Assembly: GCF_016086655.4 (NCBI RefSeq)
Contig: NC_052134.2
Location: 37,819,971 to 37,883,970, forward strand
DNA from: Lepeophtheirus salmonis
Taxonomy: Eukaryota > Arthropoda > Copepoda > Siphonostomatoida > Caligidae
Direction: 5' to 3'
Length of the DNA: 64,000 bases
This document shows, in pieces, positions 13,213 to 25,371 of this stretch (position 1 is its first letter; each line of letters begins with the position of its first letter). The notes under the pieces are model-generated. The model ran no database searches, had not been told where the DNA came from, and saw only the letters and a list, made by a program, of their open reading frames with translations. The translations under genes were made by a program, and so were the position numbers.

Positions 13213-13618
13213 TATATATATATATTTATTTTTTTGGCTTAGTTTTGGATTTTTTTTTTTGAAAAAAAATCCGAAGAATATTTTTTTTTGAAAAAATTTC
13301 AAATAAATATTTACATGAAATTATTTTTTTTAGAAAAAAAATTTCCAATATTAAATTTTTCGGAAAAAATTTCAAAAATCTACATTTATTTAGTAAGAAT
13401 TTAGCTTTTCGAAAAAAATTCAAAAATTCACAGTTATTCACAAAAAGTTTAACTTTTTGGAACAAAATTTCAAAAATTAATTTTCAAATATTAAATTTCT
13501 TGGAAAAAAATATCAAAAAACTATAGTTATTCACAAAAATTACCCCAATGACGAAAAAAAAATATTGTTATGAACAAAAAACCCCCTCATTTAAAAAAAA
13601 CTGCCCCTGCGGACGCCT
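13213..13618 (-). repeat. Oligo-A/oligo-T degenerate repeat ending in the GC-rich motif
   Basis: After a short TA microsatellite, the block is built from repeated words such as TTTCAAAAATCTAC, TTATTCACAAAAA and GAAAAAAATTT, with a spacing of very roughly 60 bases. It ends with CTGCCCCTGCGGACGCC at 13601-13617, the reverse complement of the motif seen at 5627, 6716, 22579, 44787 and 53001. The minus-strand open frame inside is low complexity. Confidence 0.5.
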
Positions 13619-13639
13619 CTTAGAAACCCACATCGTAAT

Positions 13640-13890
13640 TAGCAAGATCATAGGCAGGAATTACGTTGATCCTCAATTAGACTTCCAGTCCAACAGGGAC
13701 TTACACTTATAACTCCCAAACAAATCATCAATACTAATCTCTGTCGTGATTCATGGGCACATACACTTAAGATTACACGTTATACTTATGTAGATGTGCT
13801 CTCCTCAAGAATGGAAAAATAATGACAAAAAACACACTTATGGCTGTCAACAACAACAAAACTCAAACATTAAAAAAGGCTTTGGATTTA
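13640..13890 (+). repeat. Interspersed repeat family R2, copy 2
   Basis: It contains GATCATAGGCAGGAATTACG, CTTCCAGTCCAACAGGGAC, GGGCACATACACTTAAG, GATGTGCTCTCCTCAAGAAT and AATAATGACAAAAAACAC in the order found in the copies at 45165 and 51775. Boundaries are approximate. Confidence 0.55.
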
Positions 13891-14141
13891 CAGCCCTAGT
13901 ATCATATAACAGGAGATAAAGTAATACATAACACGGCTTTAGCTCACTAGCACAAAGATGTACATTGAAGGGAAGGGAAGAAATACTTATAGTATCATTG
14001 ATTAAATAATATACATCTTCTTATATCAAGAACGATATCAATCCCGCCTTTATTATTCAATATTAATATAATATTAGATAATCGATAGAGAACTGAATAA
14101 AATCCCTAAAATGACGTCTCCTTCTGTCTCGATTTCTGGAA

Positions 14142-14728
14142 ATGGAGGCCCAGGAATTTGGAAAATATTTACCGGATGAGAAACAGATGGCTTGTCGGAT
14201 TTGTCGATATAAATGTGACTTTAGTCCCCTGTCTAGAATTACACGCCACTCATTATCCTCATATCATATAATGATTATGGATATTCATCTATAAAATCAA
14301 GTTAACGATTAATACATCAAGTCAGACTTTAACTCTAATCTCACAAAGATGCTTATTGCATGTAATATACCCTTATCCAATGCTAATCATCCTACATTCA
14401 AAAAATTTATGGAGAAATAAACGGGTAAATTCTTCCCTTCCCGAGGAACCATCATTAAATTAATGGAGGATGTTGTTAATGATATCATTTATAGAAATAC
14501 TCCCATTGTAAATTGTGAAGTTAAGATAATTTTCTGCATGTTTAGAGTCATCCACACCAAATTACGAAATGAAACTCTGAATTTTGTACCATCTAACAGT
14601 AAGTATTCATTTTTTTAAATCTAATCATAAAATATGATTCTATTATAGCTAAAATTATCAAGAATTATGATACAAAACTCATTAATTGGCAAAAAGAAGT
14701 ACTTAAATGGTCACAACAACGGGGGTAG
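14142..14728 (+). pseudogene. CGGBP1-like BED-finger (hAT-related) pseudogene with a candidate 50-bp intron
   Basis: The frame begins at ATG 14142 and reads ACRICRYKCDF with RITRHSLSSYH after it, a BED-type C-x2-C...H-x4/5-H finger. About 60 codons on, in the same frame, LIACNIPLSNANHPTFKKF and TGKFFPSRGTIIKLMEDV match the pattern of CGGBP1-like proteins derived from hAT transposons: 'iPL...N.P.FrkFlekytgr.iPsr.tl'. Three in-frame TAA codons interrupt it, but the frame never shifts, which suggests decay by point mutation. A consensus donor GTAAGT at 14599 and an acceptor TATTATAG ending at 14648 would remove 50 bases. Splicing there keeps the frame and ends it at WSQQRG-stop (14728). The intron is inferred. 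The family call is from memory of its motifs. Confidence 0.65.
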
Positions 14729-14889
14729 CATCTTTGGATGTTTTGCAACTAGTTTGTCTGACATTAGTTTTTTCACTTAAAGCCTTTGGTATGATCATTA
14801 GGTTTTCCAATATTACATAGTCAATAAATATTACTTTTTTATCACTTAAGGATTAGCTATGGTTGATGAGCTCCAAGAAATGGTGTTCA

Positions 14890-14945
14890 GAAAAACTCAT
14901 AAAAGGCAAAAACAACTGCTTAAATGGTCACAAGAGCGGCGGTAG
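14890..14945 (+). repeat. Second copy of the pseudogene's terminal segment
   Basis: The last 55 bases of the BED-finger pseudogene (14674-14728) recur 217 bases downstream. Both hold CTTAAATGGTCACAA followed by a G-rich end and TAG. Both read K-x-L/K-K-W-S-Q-x-R before the stop. This is a small direct duplication or a duplicated last exon. Confidence 0.6.
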
Positions 14946-16809
14946 TTACATTGGGCGTAACATTATAATTAGCAATTGTGCGTATCCTTCATGATAATAG
15001 TATGCTGTTCTACAAGCATAAATAACGGGGGGTATTTTTTGATGTCCGTAATAAGGAGTGATATCGCCGGACATTACTACATAATGTGCTTATGCACTAA
15101 ATCTTAATGATGGATTTAATTCTAACATTTTTTTATTTGTATATTTATTGTCTAATTTTATGATTTTGACATTTACTTTCTTATTAGTAATTATTTAGAT
15201 CTCATCCGCAGAGATATATCTATCCTGTGCACAATTGTATATAGCAACTTCAACATGAAGAAAAAGAGGTGATTATCTTTTTAATTAAACTCCACGTCTG
15301 GCTTGTGTTTAGCAGCTTAAAGTTATGACATATTTAACTAAATTCATGTCGGAACTTTCTCCCCCTCCCCTTCACGTTTTTCTCTACCGAATTATCAATT
15401 TTACTAATAAAAGAGAATGACTAAAGATATATTCATTAAAGCTTAATTATTATATTCGGAAATGTTTCATTACAAGTTTTTTTATATTTCATTTGGTTTT
15501 TAATCATCATCTTTTTATTTTTATTGTTTTACCATTATAACTGTGCAACTATTTTTTGCCACTTATTTCATGTATAAGTATCATGTATTTTTATATGTTT
15601 TTGTCTCTGATTGTCCCTCACTATCAAATTCAGTAGCTGGTCTTTGAGGAGATATAAAAAGGTTTGAATGTCGACAAAGTGATTTAAAAAATCCCAAGAG
15701 ATGGTGCAGAGCTTTTTTTTGTTTATACGTCTTTATCTTTGAGATGCATGGTGATTATTGCATGGTCAAATTTAGACTTGGACATCAAATTTCGAGGTTA
15801 ATTTTTTTAAGAACCGTATTTCACAATCTTGATTCCTCAGAATTCATGGGCACCTTCATAGATGTTCTGGATTTCAATAAAAATATTTCTTGAGCAATTT
15901 ATATTTTATAAAAGTATAAAATCATTAGAATCTTTAGAGTATTACTGAAAGACTTATTTTGCTTAATTCATAAAGATAAAAAACAATTATTTTTTCTCTG
16001 GTTATTATTTTGAATTTTTCACGACAACGGGTGATTTTTTCACAAAACGTAATAAATTCTACTTACATTTGTCGAATTTTTCCACTCATATTTCATTATT
16101 TCCGACTGGAATATCCACTCCTCCCCCTCCCCGTAGCAATGGGCCTACTTATCCTTCAAAGATCTTCATATATACATAAATATTTCTACTTGTTACATAA
16201 AGGCGTAAAAATTTCAACTAGTGTAGAGATGTTTATGTTAGATTAGGGGCCAGATGGTTAACCCTTCATTATGGGCTTACTTCATAAAATATGTGTTACC
16301 TATATTAATAAAAAACGGTTATTCTGCCTGCTTTAAATTTTTGATCTTGGGTGAGATATATGATAATGCTTTTTATTTCCGTATTAACTAAAGAAAATGG
16401 AATAAATATATTATGTACATTGATTGATACAATATGTACACAAGTGTTGTTCGGTATACCGGTACTAAGTTGATACCGGAGTACTCTACGTTATAAATGA
16501 TACTATACTAAACTCATATTGGAATCGGTACTTACAGCTCCTCTACGTCATACAAATTGGCCCACTGATGATGTAAATCCTTAAATTGCTGACCCCCAAA
16601 CAAAACTGTCTTTAATAAATATACGTCATCAAATGTCTGAGTTAGGCTTCACACAAATAAAAATTATGTGAACTACCTTTTTGCCTTTAACAACCTATTT
16701 GTAGTATATTTTTAGTCTATAATTTTAGTATATTCTTTTTGTGCAATTTCATTACAATTTATATTACATTCTGACGATAAAAATATTGAATGATAAAGAA
16801 ACATGCCAA
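14946..16809. other. AT-rich intergenic sequence, no gene seen
   Basis: No domain motif, RNA gene or clear repeat boundary. The open frame at 16010-16246 begins in AT-rich sequence and shows no family resemblance. Confidence 0.5.
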
Positions 16810-17060
16810 GGTAGAACCCTTGTAATATTTTATAATACCCCTGGCCCACGGGTTGTGTTGGAGAACTGCTGGGCCCGGAGTCAAGTTAAATATATCCGCT
16901 GCCGCTTCTCTCAGCATCAAGAAACCCTTCTAATATTCCCAAATACACTCTGGCCCTCATGTTATACTGGTGAAATGCTGGGCCACAAGATAGTTTAAAC
17001 TCCACCGCCGCTGCGTTTTTAAGCGTCAAAAAACCATTCTAATATGCTATATACACCCTG
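16810..17060 (-). repeat. Short tandem array, about 115-bp period, 2-3 units
   Basis: Successive blocks carry AACCCTTCTAATATT, then CTGGCCC, then a GTTATACTGG-like word, then CTGCTGGGCC, then CCGCTGCCGCTTCT and AGCATCAAGAAACC. The next unit starts again at CAAAAAACCATTCTAATATG. The reverse complement resembles the array inside the element at 24227-25371, so this is probably a separate inverted fragment of that family. Confidence 0.55.
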
Positions 17061-17844
17061 ACCCACACATCGTTCTCTTTATTGTACCTCGCAACCTTTG
17101 CTCTCCATGTAAGGGGGGATAGTTCTAAATCCGTTGGTACCTATGTAGTAAGCCAACTCTTTCAAATATATAACTATTATTCCTTTTCGTGAATTGTTCA
17201 CCGCTTAACAAGAGTTAATTCATATTCAACAAATCATGCTCAGAACATTGATAAGATGGAAAGAAACCTAAAAAACGACAGTTAACCTATGAAGTACATT
17301 ATAATTTGTTATGATAGTGAGATAAAGCCGTGTATTAGATACTTATGTTTTTGTATCGTATTGTTTAAGCACCATCTACTAAAGAATAAACAAACTATTT
17401 CGAGGTTACAAATATGTGTATAAATATAGTGATTGTATATGTAGGTATGTTCTGTCTATGCCTATCTTTATACAGCCGTCAACCACGTAGCAAGTGTAAT
17501 ATTAACAATATGAGTCATTGAAATGATGAAATTGTCCTTTGTTGTATGAATGAGGAAGAGTTTTTCTCAACTTGGTAACAAAATAACCGTTATAATTACA
17601 TCTAGTCTAAGGTCAATATTACGCGTTATATAATATATGATGTATATTTGCTGAAAGTTATAATTGACTAATTTTATAAAATAAATCTTCATATGAAGGA
17701 ATTATCGCTTAATAAAGTCCTGAGAGGAAGTAGGGCTGTAACTACGCGAGAGGCCTGACCTCCAGGGATATGTTAGTCGAAAAAAAGAAGGAATATCAAG
17801 GGGAAAATTTGAAGTATCTACCAAAAAAATCAAATTTAAGTTGT
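17061..17844. other. AT-rich intergenic sequence, no gene seen
   Basis: Nothing recognised. Confidence 0.5.
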
Positions 17845-18180
17845 AACACGAGGTCGTTCGAAAAATCCGTGCCTTTGTTTGAATATAGGAATCGGCTGGA
17901 AAGATTATGGTGACTGTTTTTTGGATTCACTAGGAATAATCCTCATCGACTATCTATTATTCCTCAATATTGAATTGTTTAAAAACAGAGCTACAAAAAA
18001 AACAAAAAAAAACGCCATCGATTGACACACAAAATGGTCCTTTTCCATTGAGACAATGCATCAGCTAACACCTTTCATAAAGTAATGTTTAATCAACACA
18101 CGAAATTCTTTTGCGTCAATTTTTTGAAAATCACTCAACTACCTTGATTCAAACGAATACCAAACAGAAAGAAATAGAAC
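17845..18180 (+). mobile_element. Truncated mariner-like element, catalytic-domain remnant
   Basis: It opens with ACACGAGGTCGTTCGAAAAA, a mariner-type terminal repeat, and runs almost at once into the late part of a transposase. GKIMVTVFW is followed after one frameshift by DSLGIILIDYL, then LFKNRATKK, then MVLFH-stop-DNASANT. The last corresponds to the conserved 'vLFHqDNAPaHts' block with the second catalytic Asp; the Gln codon is now a stop. The N-terminal half is gone, so the copy is internally deleted and dead. The right end is not resolved. Confidence 0.7.
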
Positions 18181-18975
18181 GATATATACGTGCTAGTATT
18201 TCCATCTCTCGGACTTTGCACGTACTTTTCAAACGATCCTCGTACTGTGAGGAATTGTGAGCGGTTTTCTTAATTTTTTTAATAATATTATATAATAAAC
18301 AAAAAAGGATGAGAAGCATTTTATTCAAAAAAAAAAAAAAAAAAAAAGTAGGTCTTCCCAAAGAAACAAAAAACAAAAAAAAATACATATTTTGTAACCA
18401 TCTCCATGAAAAATCCTAGCGACGGCTCTGGATGGAAGGCAAATATATATATATATAATTATAAGAATTAAGCATAGGAGGATATCTTGAAGGAACATAC
18501 CCCTCCCCCCTCCTTTAATAATTTGAGACACAATTTGCATCACGGATGGACACCATTTTTTATTAACTTTTTCTACACCTCTCAAATGTTGGATTCAAGA
18601 AGAGACACTGAAAAGTGCTCGGGAATATCCACCTAAATTTTATTAAATACCCTTCCATAAAATAAAACAAAAATTAAAGTTTATCCTCCAAAAACTAGTC
18701 TCCCCCAAGGTTAATAGAAATAAAAAGTTATATCATAATTCATAACTAAAGTTGATAATTCTGTAGAGAAAAACGCGTGCAAGGAGAAGGGGGGGGGGGA
18801 AGAAAGACTTATGGTATCATTGTTTAAAATACTGATGTGATTATCAGCTGCCTGCTTTATTATGATTTTTGAGGGTATAACGAAAGTATTTATTAGCAAA
18901 ATGTTTAATGAAGATATACTACGTATAATTGACTTAGACGTTTTTTATCCGTATAACATATTTTGCTGTTCCATC
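18181..18975. other. AT-rich sequence with homopolymer runs
   Basis: It holds a poly(A) run at 18330-18350 and a possible repeat terminus, ATCCTAGCGACGGCTCTGG near 18411, similar in reverse complement to CAGAGCCGTAGTCACCGCT near 46052. No gene seen. Confidence 0.4.
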
Positions 18976-19240
18976 ATTACTCGTGCATTTAAAGTGAATA
19001 TGCATAGCTTTAAGTAAAGAAATTTATCAAAGAAACCCTGTAACACATATAAATGCATTACATAGCTCAAAATTGACTTACCGATACTTATTCATCAGTC
19101 CTCATGAGCCGTTCCTCAACATATAAAAGAGTTTCTAATAATACTACTTCCTTCCGATAATATTTTTAAACAGATAATTTAATGGCAAATACAATTATTA
19201 TTAAAAAAACCAAATCCTCTTGAAACCTACATAAGCATTT
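18976..19240 (+). repeat. Long direct repeat D1, copy 1 (about 265 bp)
   Basis: This block is nearly identical to 23661-23926 in the same orientation. It contains ATTCATCAGTCCTCATGAGC and TAATACTACTTCCTTCCGAT. By eye only a few substitutions and small indels separate the copies. No frame is conserved. The closeness suggests a recent duplication or transposition. Confidence 0.85.
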
Positions 19241-22200
19241 AACAATACTTGCGGCTTATTTTGAGGCCTTTTCGACGTTGTTGGGATGTTTCCATGAGAA
19301 AGCTTGTGATTCTAAATAAGCTATTTATGTCTATTCCCTTGATGGATGAAAGCCTACAAATGTGTGGGAAATGCAATGTGTAGTATGAGAGCGTGAGATT
19401 TAGTCAAATGCGTCAGACTGCATTGAATGTTTGTGTTCATAATACAACCACAATTATATTTACGTCACTAACGTTCATTCCATATTAAAAATAAAATGTT
19501 AGATGGATCATTATTTATTCTTATAGAAATTCTTCCAGTGTGTGCATTGATGATGTATCAATATAATTAAGTGTAAGTAGAGTAGATTTTAGGACGTAAG
19601 TACTATGTATACTATCAACTTTTGAAAACTTTTTGTTAGGAAATTTTTAATCTTACTGCGTGATGTTATCCGTATTGCGATATTATTTAACCGTGTTCTC
19701 AATTTTTTTATAAGTTCGGATGAAATACAAATAATGCATGCAAATATTTAATTACTTCAGATTAACATTAAACGGAACAGCTTGTGACATCTTTTCAGGG
19801 CATTATGACAGGGGTGGTCGGTCTGTATTTGAAACATTGTTGTTATAAATCAGATATATTGAACTGTTTGTATTACTATGGTTGGCGTGAACGTGTAAGA
19901 TTCATTGTAAATCAATCCCCTTCTGGTTACATTTAGAAACTTTATATATTTTTTAAAAAATAGACCAAGATGCCTAACATTTAGGAAAAAGACAATATTA
20001 TAAAGAGTGGTTGCTAATTGTTACAACTTCTCTGTTTTCAAATGTCATATATACAGGACTCGACAGATACGCTAGCCCGTGACTAGTAAAACTAGTCAGG
20101 CTAGTGCAGTACGGATGATTTTTTAAAAGATAAATTTTCCAATATTTTACGTCCTGAGTAGTTTAGAATTTTTTTTTTAACAGAACGCAATTTCAATTCC
20201 AGAACCAAGCGATTCATCTAAAATACTCTATAAAGAGCTTTGTGCCCTAGTTTCTGATTGGACAAAACGATATTGTATAGGTGTTTCCCTTCGAATCTAA
20301 TCCAATGTAATATCTCTGTATATATATACCAAGATCATAGGTAGTTTATACTTTGTGGTATTCTAGACTAATAAATGTTTCACATGGCTAAAAAAGAAGG
20401 CCCTGTTGGCTAGTGGCCAATTTTAATGAACGTCGGGCCTTGTATGTATATTGTATACCCTTTTTGATAACTTTAATAGACTCCATCTGAGTCGCATTTA
20501 TGATTCATCCGTTTATTTTTTAGCAGTAAAATGAACAATATATACATGGGCATGTGGTACATACAAATATTTTAACTATCTTGTGTAGGTAGCAATAGAT
20601 ACGTAAGCCGCTATTGATAGCATTAGTATGATTCTATATACCATGTAGTTTCGGCCAATATTCAATTAAGTTTCTAGTATTTTCTTAATATACATATACG
20701 TTAAACTAGTCCTAGTAGATAAATGAATTTAATTCCTCTACCTGCAATTCCATATATTGTTAATGGTGTCATTAACACTACATACTTAACGGTCAAGAAG
20801 TATGTAGAAATTATTCCAACTATAGAATAAAATAAGTCTTCCACTCTCTTTTTTTTCCTTCTTAATAACAATAATGAGATAACAAAGTGTGACATTTTCA
20901 CGTCGTAAATAATAATATAATATTTGTATTTCACCGAAATTACCTAGGAGAAAAGTTTCTCACATTATAAAAAGGAAAATATATTATTGAATTAAAAACG
21001 TTATGAACGGAACAAAATATGTTTATTACAAAGGTCTCTCAACCTCTTTTTAGAGTCAATGATGAATTTATCTAGATAATAGCCAGGGGATAAGCATTGT
21101 TGTCTTATATTATTTTGAAAATAAGGGGACAGAGAGTGGTGCCGTATTGTGACCAAATGATAAAACTCCCTTAATGAAAATTATCATTATGACATCAGCG
21201 CCCTCTAGCAATCTCTACTTATATTAGCCCAAGCTACAGAATGTCACATCGCCTTTCTAAGAATAAATATTTTTTAGTTTTTTCGTCCCCTTTAGCCGTC
21301 GTATTGTTATTATAAATATCAAAACACCGTAAGGAGGGGTCTAAGTGGCTGTAGCGCCCCACCCCTAAAATACTATAATTATGTGTTGATTATATTTTGT
21401 AAAAAAAAAATGTTCATTCAAGAATCCTTCAGACTCTTTTTTATATCAGAAATAAAATAGTTTACTGATATATAGGGCATAAATATATTATAGATTAATT
21501 ATTTGACTCTAAATACATTTACGAGCAGAATAATAATACTTAATCAGTATAAAAAATCATATCTATACGACAGATGTTTAATTACTCTTAGTATTATGTT
21601 ATGGAAGAAGGCCATAGCATAAGTAAATATTTCTAAGGATGTGATATTAATACTTCCTACTTTTTGTTTCGGACTATTAATTAAGATTATTCTTTTATTC
21701 ATTTATATTTCCTTAAGGTATTTTCCAGTTTTTGGGATATAATTAGGAAATGATATTTTCTATAAGTTATAGAGATTTCATAAATTTATCTTCTTAAAAA
21801 AAAACAAAAAACATTACAGTATTTAGTGTACGTATTTAATTTTATATATACATATTTTATTCATTCATAACCATAACTGTTAACACTATTTAAGTCTATT
21901 TGTTGACTTTATTTAAACGATATGATAATCACGTGTTCCTTTTTCTTTCCAAATTCAGTTGCCTACAAAAAAAAAAATATTCCTCCTTTTTTATGTAATT
22001 TTTTCTTCTCTTTTCAGAATTCACCTTGTGAAATCAATTATTACAGTGAACTTATAGAGGTTACGTAATTAATTATAGAGTAATGTATGATATCCCTAGC
22101 AGAGAAAAATGTATAGTCGTAGCGAAATAAATTTGGTCGAAAATGTAGTATGTGGTTGGCGTTTTACTATTTGGTTTTAGCTTTGATCCGAAATAACAGA

Positions 22201-22269
22201 TATATTCGGAGAAGAATAAAAACAGGAGCAAATAAATCAAGGTCATTCTAAGATTTTCCCCCTTTAATC
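19241..22269. other. AT-rich intergenic sequence, no gene seen
   Basis: No coding motif or RNA gene. A small hairpin (20072-20104) is annotated separately. Confidence 0.5.
20072..20104. repeat. Small inverted repeat (hairpin)
   Basis: CTAGCC, two unpaired bases, TGACTAGT, an AAA loop, ACTAGTCA and GGCTAG form a nearly perfect stem of 14 pairs. It may be part of a transposon end; I could not define the element. Confidence 0.6.
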
Positions 22270-23496
22270 CAGTGGCTCTTAACCTTATTGCAGCTACTGA
22301 GCCCTGCGAGCTTCATCAGTACATTCACCGAACCCCGTCGTGATTTGCATAATAAAATATGATTTCTTCGGAAAATAGTTATATATTTTATTAGTGCCAA
22401 AATAAGCCATGCATTAGTTGCAACCAAAAAATACTGTGTTCAAAGAGAACAAAACCCCACAAACATGAATTTGACACAAAACCATGTGGGAATTTGCTGG
22501 ATATCAATATTTCTTTTGCTGTTGCATTTCAGGTACAAGTTCCGAACATGTAAATCTTTTTTGTACGTATTCGTCCGACAAGGGCGTCCACAGGCTTATA
22601 TTTGGGAGGGGGAGGCTTGGGTATTTTTCCACAGCATAATTTGGCCTTTTTTTTAAGAAAAGAAATACTAAAAAATTAGTAACTTGGCCTGATCACCTAC
22701 AGCCAATGGTGGACAACCGGAGCTTAACGTCACAAATAACACGAATGGGCTGTATTTATTTTGTGTAGTACACCTTTACTAGTGTTGAGACTCGGTTCAG
22801 CACATAATTTCTTTTTCAGTTCGGTATAAAGTAATTTTTTCTAGACCTATTTGGACGGATTTTTTGGTCCAGACTACGGTCTCAGACCGTGGACCGATTT
22901 TTTTTGGTCTCACTGCGTAGACCGATTTTGATTCTGTCCCACTTTATGACCCAATTTTTTTTCGGTCTCAATTTATTGACTTCGTATAACGTCAATGTAC
23001 TTGAAAAAAACATATGATGTCATGTTATAAACGATTTATTTGTAAAAGCGATAGTTTTCGGACCAAACTAGACCCAAATTTTCCTTTCCACATATCTAAA
23101 CCGAACTTTTCCTTGGGACCAATCTAGACTGAATTTTTATATAAAACCAGTGCCGACCGAGTTTTTTTTTCTTTTCTGGATCGAACTAATTCGGTCCAAC
23201 AAAAAATATAACGGTCTTAGATCGGTCTAGGATTTCCAGACCGAAACCATCACTAATTTTTTCTAACCCATTAAAAATTTGTAATTGAACACAGAGAAGA
23301 AACTTATTTTAATCTCACAGCGGTATCACCCCCGTTGTTTTTTCATGTTGGTATCCCCCCACTCTGAGCTATGCAACGCTGTTGTGGTAGACTTGCACCG
23401 AAAACAGGTTGCCTGGTCTACAGTCACGTCAGTGGATGTGGGAGGGGGGCTAGCCAAACCCTTCTGGTTCGATTGAACCCAGTTTAAGAGGCACTG
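22270..23496. mobile_element. Non-autonomous hAT-type element
   Basis: The left end is CAGTGGCTCTTAACCTTATT and the right end TTTAAGAGGCACTG, which match as inverted repeats beginning CAGTG, the hAT pattern. The flanking 8-mers CTTTAATC (22262-22269) and ATTTAAGC (23497-23504) match at 6 of 8 positions, consistent with an aged 8-bp target duplication. The interior has words typical of such elements (CACCGAACCCCGTCG near the left end) but no transposase. A second element (22779-23256) and a copy of the GC-rich CAGGGGCGTCC motif (22579) lie inside. Confidence 0.65.
22779..23256. mobile_element. Nested element rich in GGTC/GACC words, inside the hAT-type element
   Basis: The left end TAGTGTTGAGACTCGGTTC pairs imperfectly with the right end AGACCGAAACCATCACTAA as a terminal inverted repeat. 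The interior repeats words such as GACCGATTTTT, TCGGTCTCA and GACCAATCTAGAC. The same word set and a TTAGTGTTG-type end recur at 31039-31705 and 41842-42119. It has no coding capacity. Confidence 0.5.
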
Positions 23497-23660
23497 ATTT
23501 AAGCATGCACTTTTTTCCCGCTTAGGCACTCAAAAATTAAGGGAAAGCATTCAGGGATCTCATTTTCCGCTCAATCTTCAAGCCTATCAAATCATTATTT
23601 ATGTTAAAAGGGATTAATAACCCACTTAATTTTGTAAGAAACAAAGTAAAAAATATCATA

Positions 23661-23926
23661 ATTACTCGTGTATTTAAAGTGAATATGCATAGCTTTAAGT
23701 AAAGCGATTTATCAAAGAAACTCTGGAACACATATATGTAAATGCATTACATAGCTCAAAATTGACTTACAGATACTTATTCATCAGTCCTCATGAGCCG
23801 TTCCTCAACATATAAAAGAGTTTCTAATAATACTACTTCCTTCCGATAATATTTTTAAACAGATAATTTAATGGCAAATACAATTATTATTAAAAACCAA
23901 ATCCTCTTGAAACCTACATAAACATT
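23661..23926 (+). repeat. Long direct repeat D1, copy 2
   Basis: Near-identical partner of 18976-19240, about 4.7 kb away in the same orientation. It has a small insertion (CACATATATGTAAATG against CACATATAAATG) and lacks three bases in the A-run before CCAAATCC. Confidence 0.85.
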
Positions 23927-24226
23927 GATATTTTACTCCATATTTGTATAAGGAAGCTAAATTACTTACTCTCGCCCTTGATAGAAGGATTTAACTTTTT
24001 CAACGGATTGACGTGTATTATAAACTCTGGATTTTTTTATTTAAATAATGAACAATTAAGTTGTGGGGAATAATTGGGCTTTAACAAACTTCAGCGGGTT
24101 TTTAAAAGTAGGGATGAAACAATTCCTCTATTTTTACATCTCGTCCGGACTCCGGCACCGTACCAAATCTTGTTAAGCTGTCAACGATTCCCAGCGATTA
24201 TTGATATATATCTATATATATATATA

Positions 24227-25371
24227 TTACGGGAATGTGCAAAATGCACGGGCAATCTATAAAATTTCCAATCGATTAGGCATTTTACGTTTGTTAAACA
24301 ATTTATTGCAAGCAATTTGAAATTTAAGGATTTGATTATGATACAATTTCATTGCAAGCAATTTGATAATCGGGTGCATTTTCATTCAAATTTATTTTGT
24401 ATTCAGACAATCAAACTAAAAAACTGTCATTTATAGGTATACTCTATGGTAAATCAAACTCTTTGGAGAAATGTAAGCCCTTATGTCTGACCTTTATGGG
24501 ATAGTCATACATTGCTTCATATAGATTTTCCCCAATGCCGGAGTGAAAGTCGATATTATTGGCATACTGAACAAACTACTGTACTTTAACCAACTTACTT
24601 GTTTTGTGAGTGACGGGGCTTTCCCTGCAAAAGTTAACTTATACAGCCCGTGCGCCTCGGTGTATTATAGAGAATTGGAATAAGCCCTTAATGCTCAAGA
24701 AAGTGGTGGTGGTGGTTAATGTTATAGTGGTTCACTTGTACAACCTAAGACAGGATTGTATTATAGGCTATTAAAATGTGCAATTGATGCTTAGCGAAGC
24801 AGTTTTGTGAGTAATTACCCATATTTTAACCAGCGGTTCACTTGCACAACTCTTCGGTGGGATTTATTATAGTATATTAGAAGGGATCCTTAATGATCAA
24901 GGAAGATGCAGCGATGGGCTTTGATCCAGCTTTCTAACCAGTGGTTCAGTTGCACAACCCGGGTGCCTGGGTTGTATTGTGGGTGATAAGAATGAGTCAA
25001 TGATACTCAAAATAATGGTAACGATAGGTTTTGATCCCCGTTAGGGACCAGTTGTTTACCTGCACAACCTGTTGGCCGACGTATATTTTGAGAAATAAAA
25101 TGGGATCTCTCTTAACAATTACTTATTATACAACAGTTTGATTGTTTGGATAGAATAGAAATTTCAATGAAAGTGCACACAATTATAAAATTGCTTTCAA
25201 TAAAATTGTACCATAATTAAATCCTTAACTATCAGATTGTTTAAAATGATTTATTTAACAATACAATTACTCACAATAATTTTATCCGACAATATAAATG
25301 AACGTTAAATGAAAATTTTATAGATTTCTCGGGGATTTTTCAAAATGCCCGATTTTCCACATTGCCTGTAA
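24227..25371. mobile_element. 1.15-kb element: inverted arms around a tandem array
   Basis: Left arm 24227 to about 24425 and right arm about 25122 to 25371 are diverged inverted repeats. Reading inward, both carry TTAC-G/A-GG, AATGTG, GGGCA, AATCTATAAAATTT, AAGGATTT-G/A-ATTATG, TACAATTT-x-ATTG, AAGCAATTT and AACAATCAAACT-type words in the same order. Between them lies the tandem array annotated separately. Ends read TTAC...GTAA. No transposase is present, so any mobility would need an enzyme from elsewhere. The superfamily is unknown; foldback-type or TIR-bounded satellite-carrying elements have this plan. Confidence 0.65.
24630..25100 (+). repeat. Tandem array, about 108-bp period, roughly five units
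   Basis: A recurring block starts with GGTTCACTTGCACAACC-like sequence at about 24636, 24729, 24834, 24945 and 25053. Each is followed by a G-rich word, TATTATAG, CCTTAATGATCAAG and GATGGGCTTTGATCC-like sequence. Units are quite diverged. Spacing between starts runs from about 93 to 111 bases. Confidence 0.65.
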
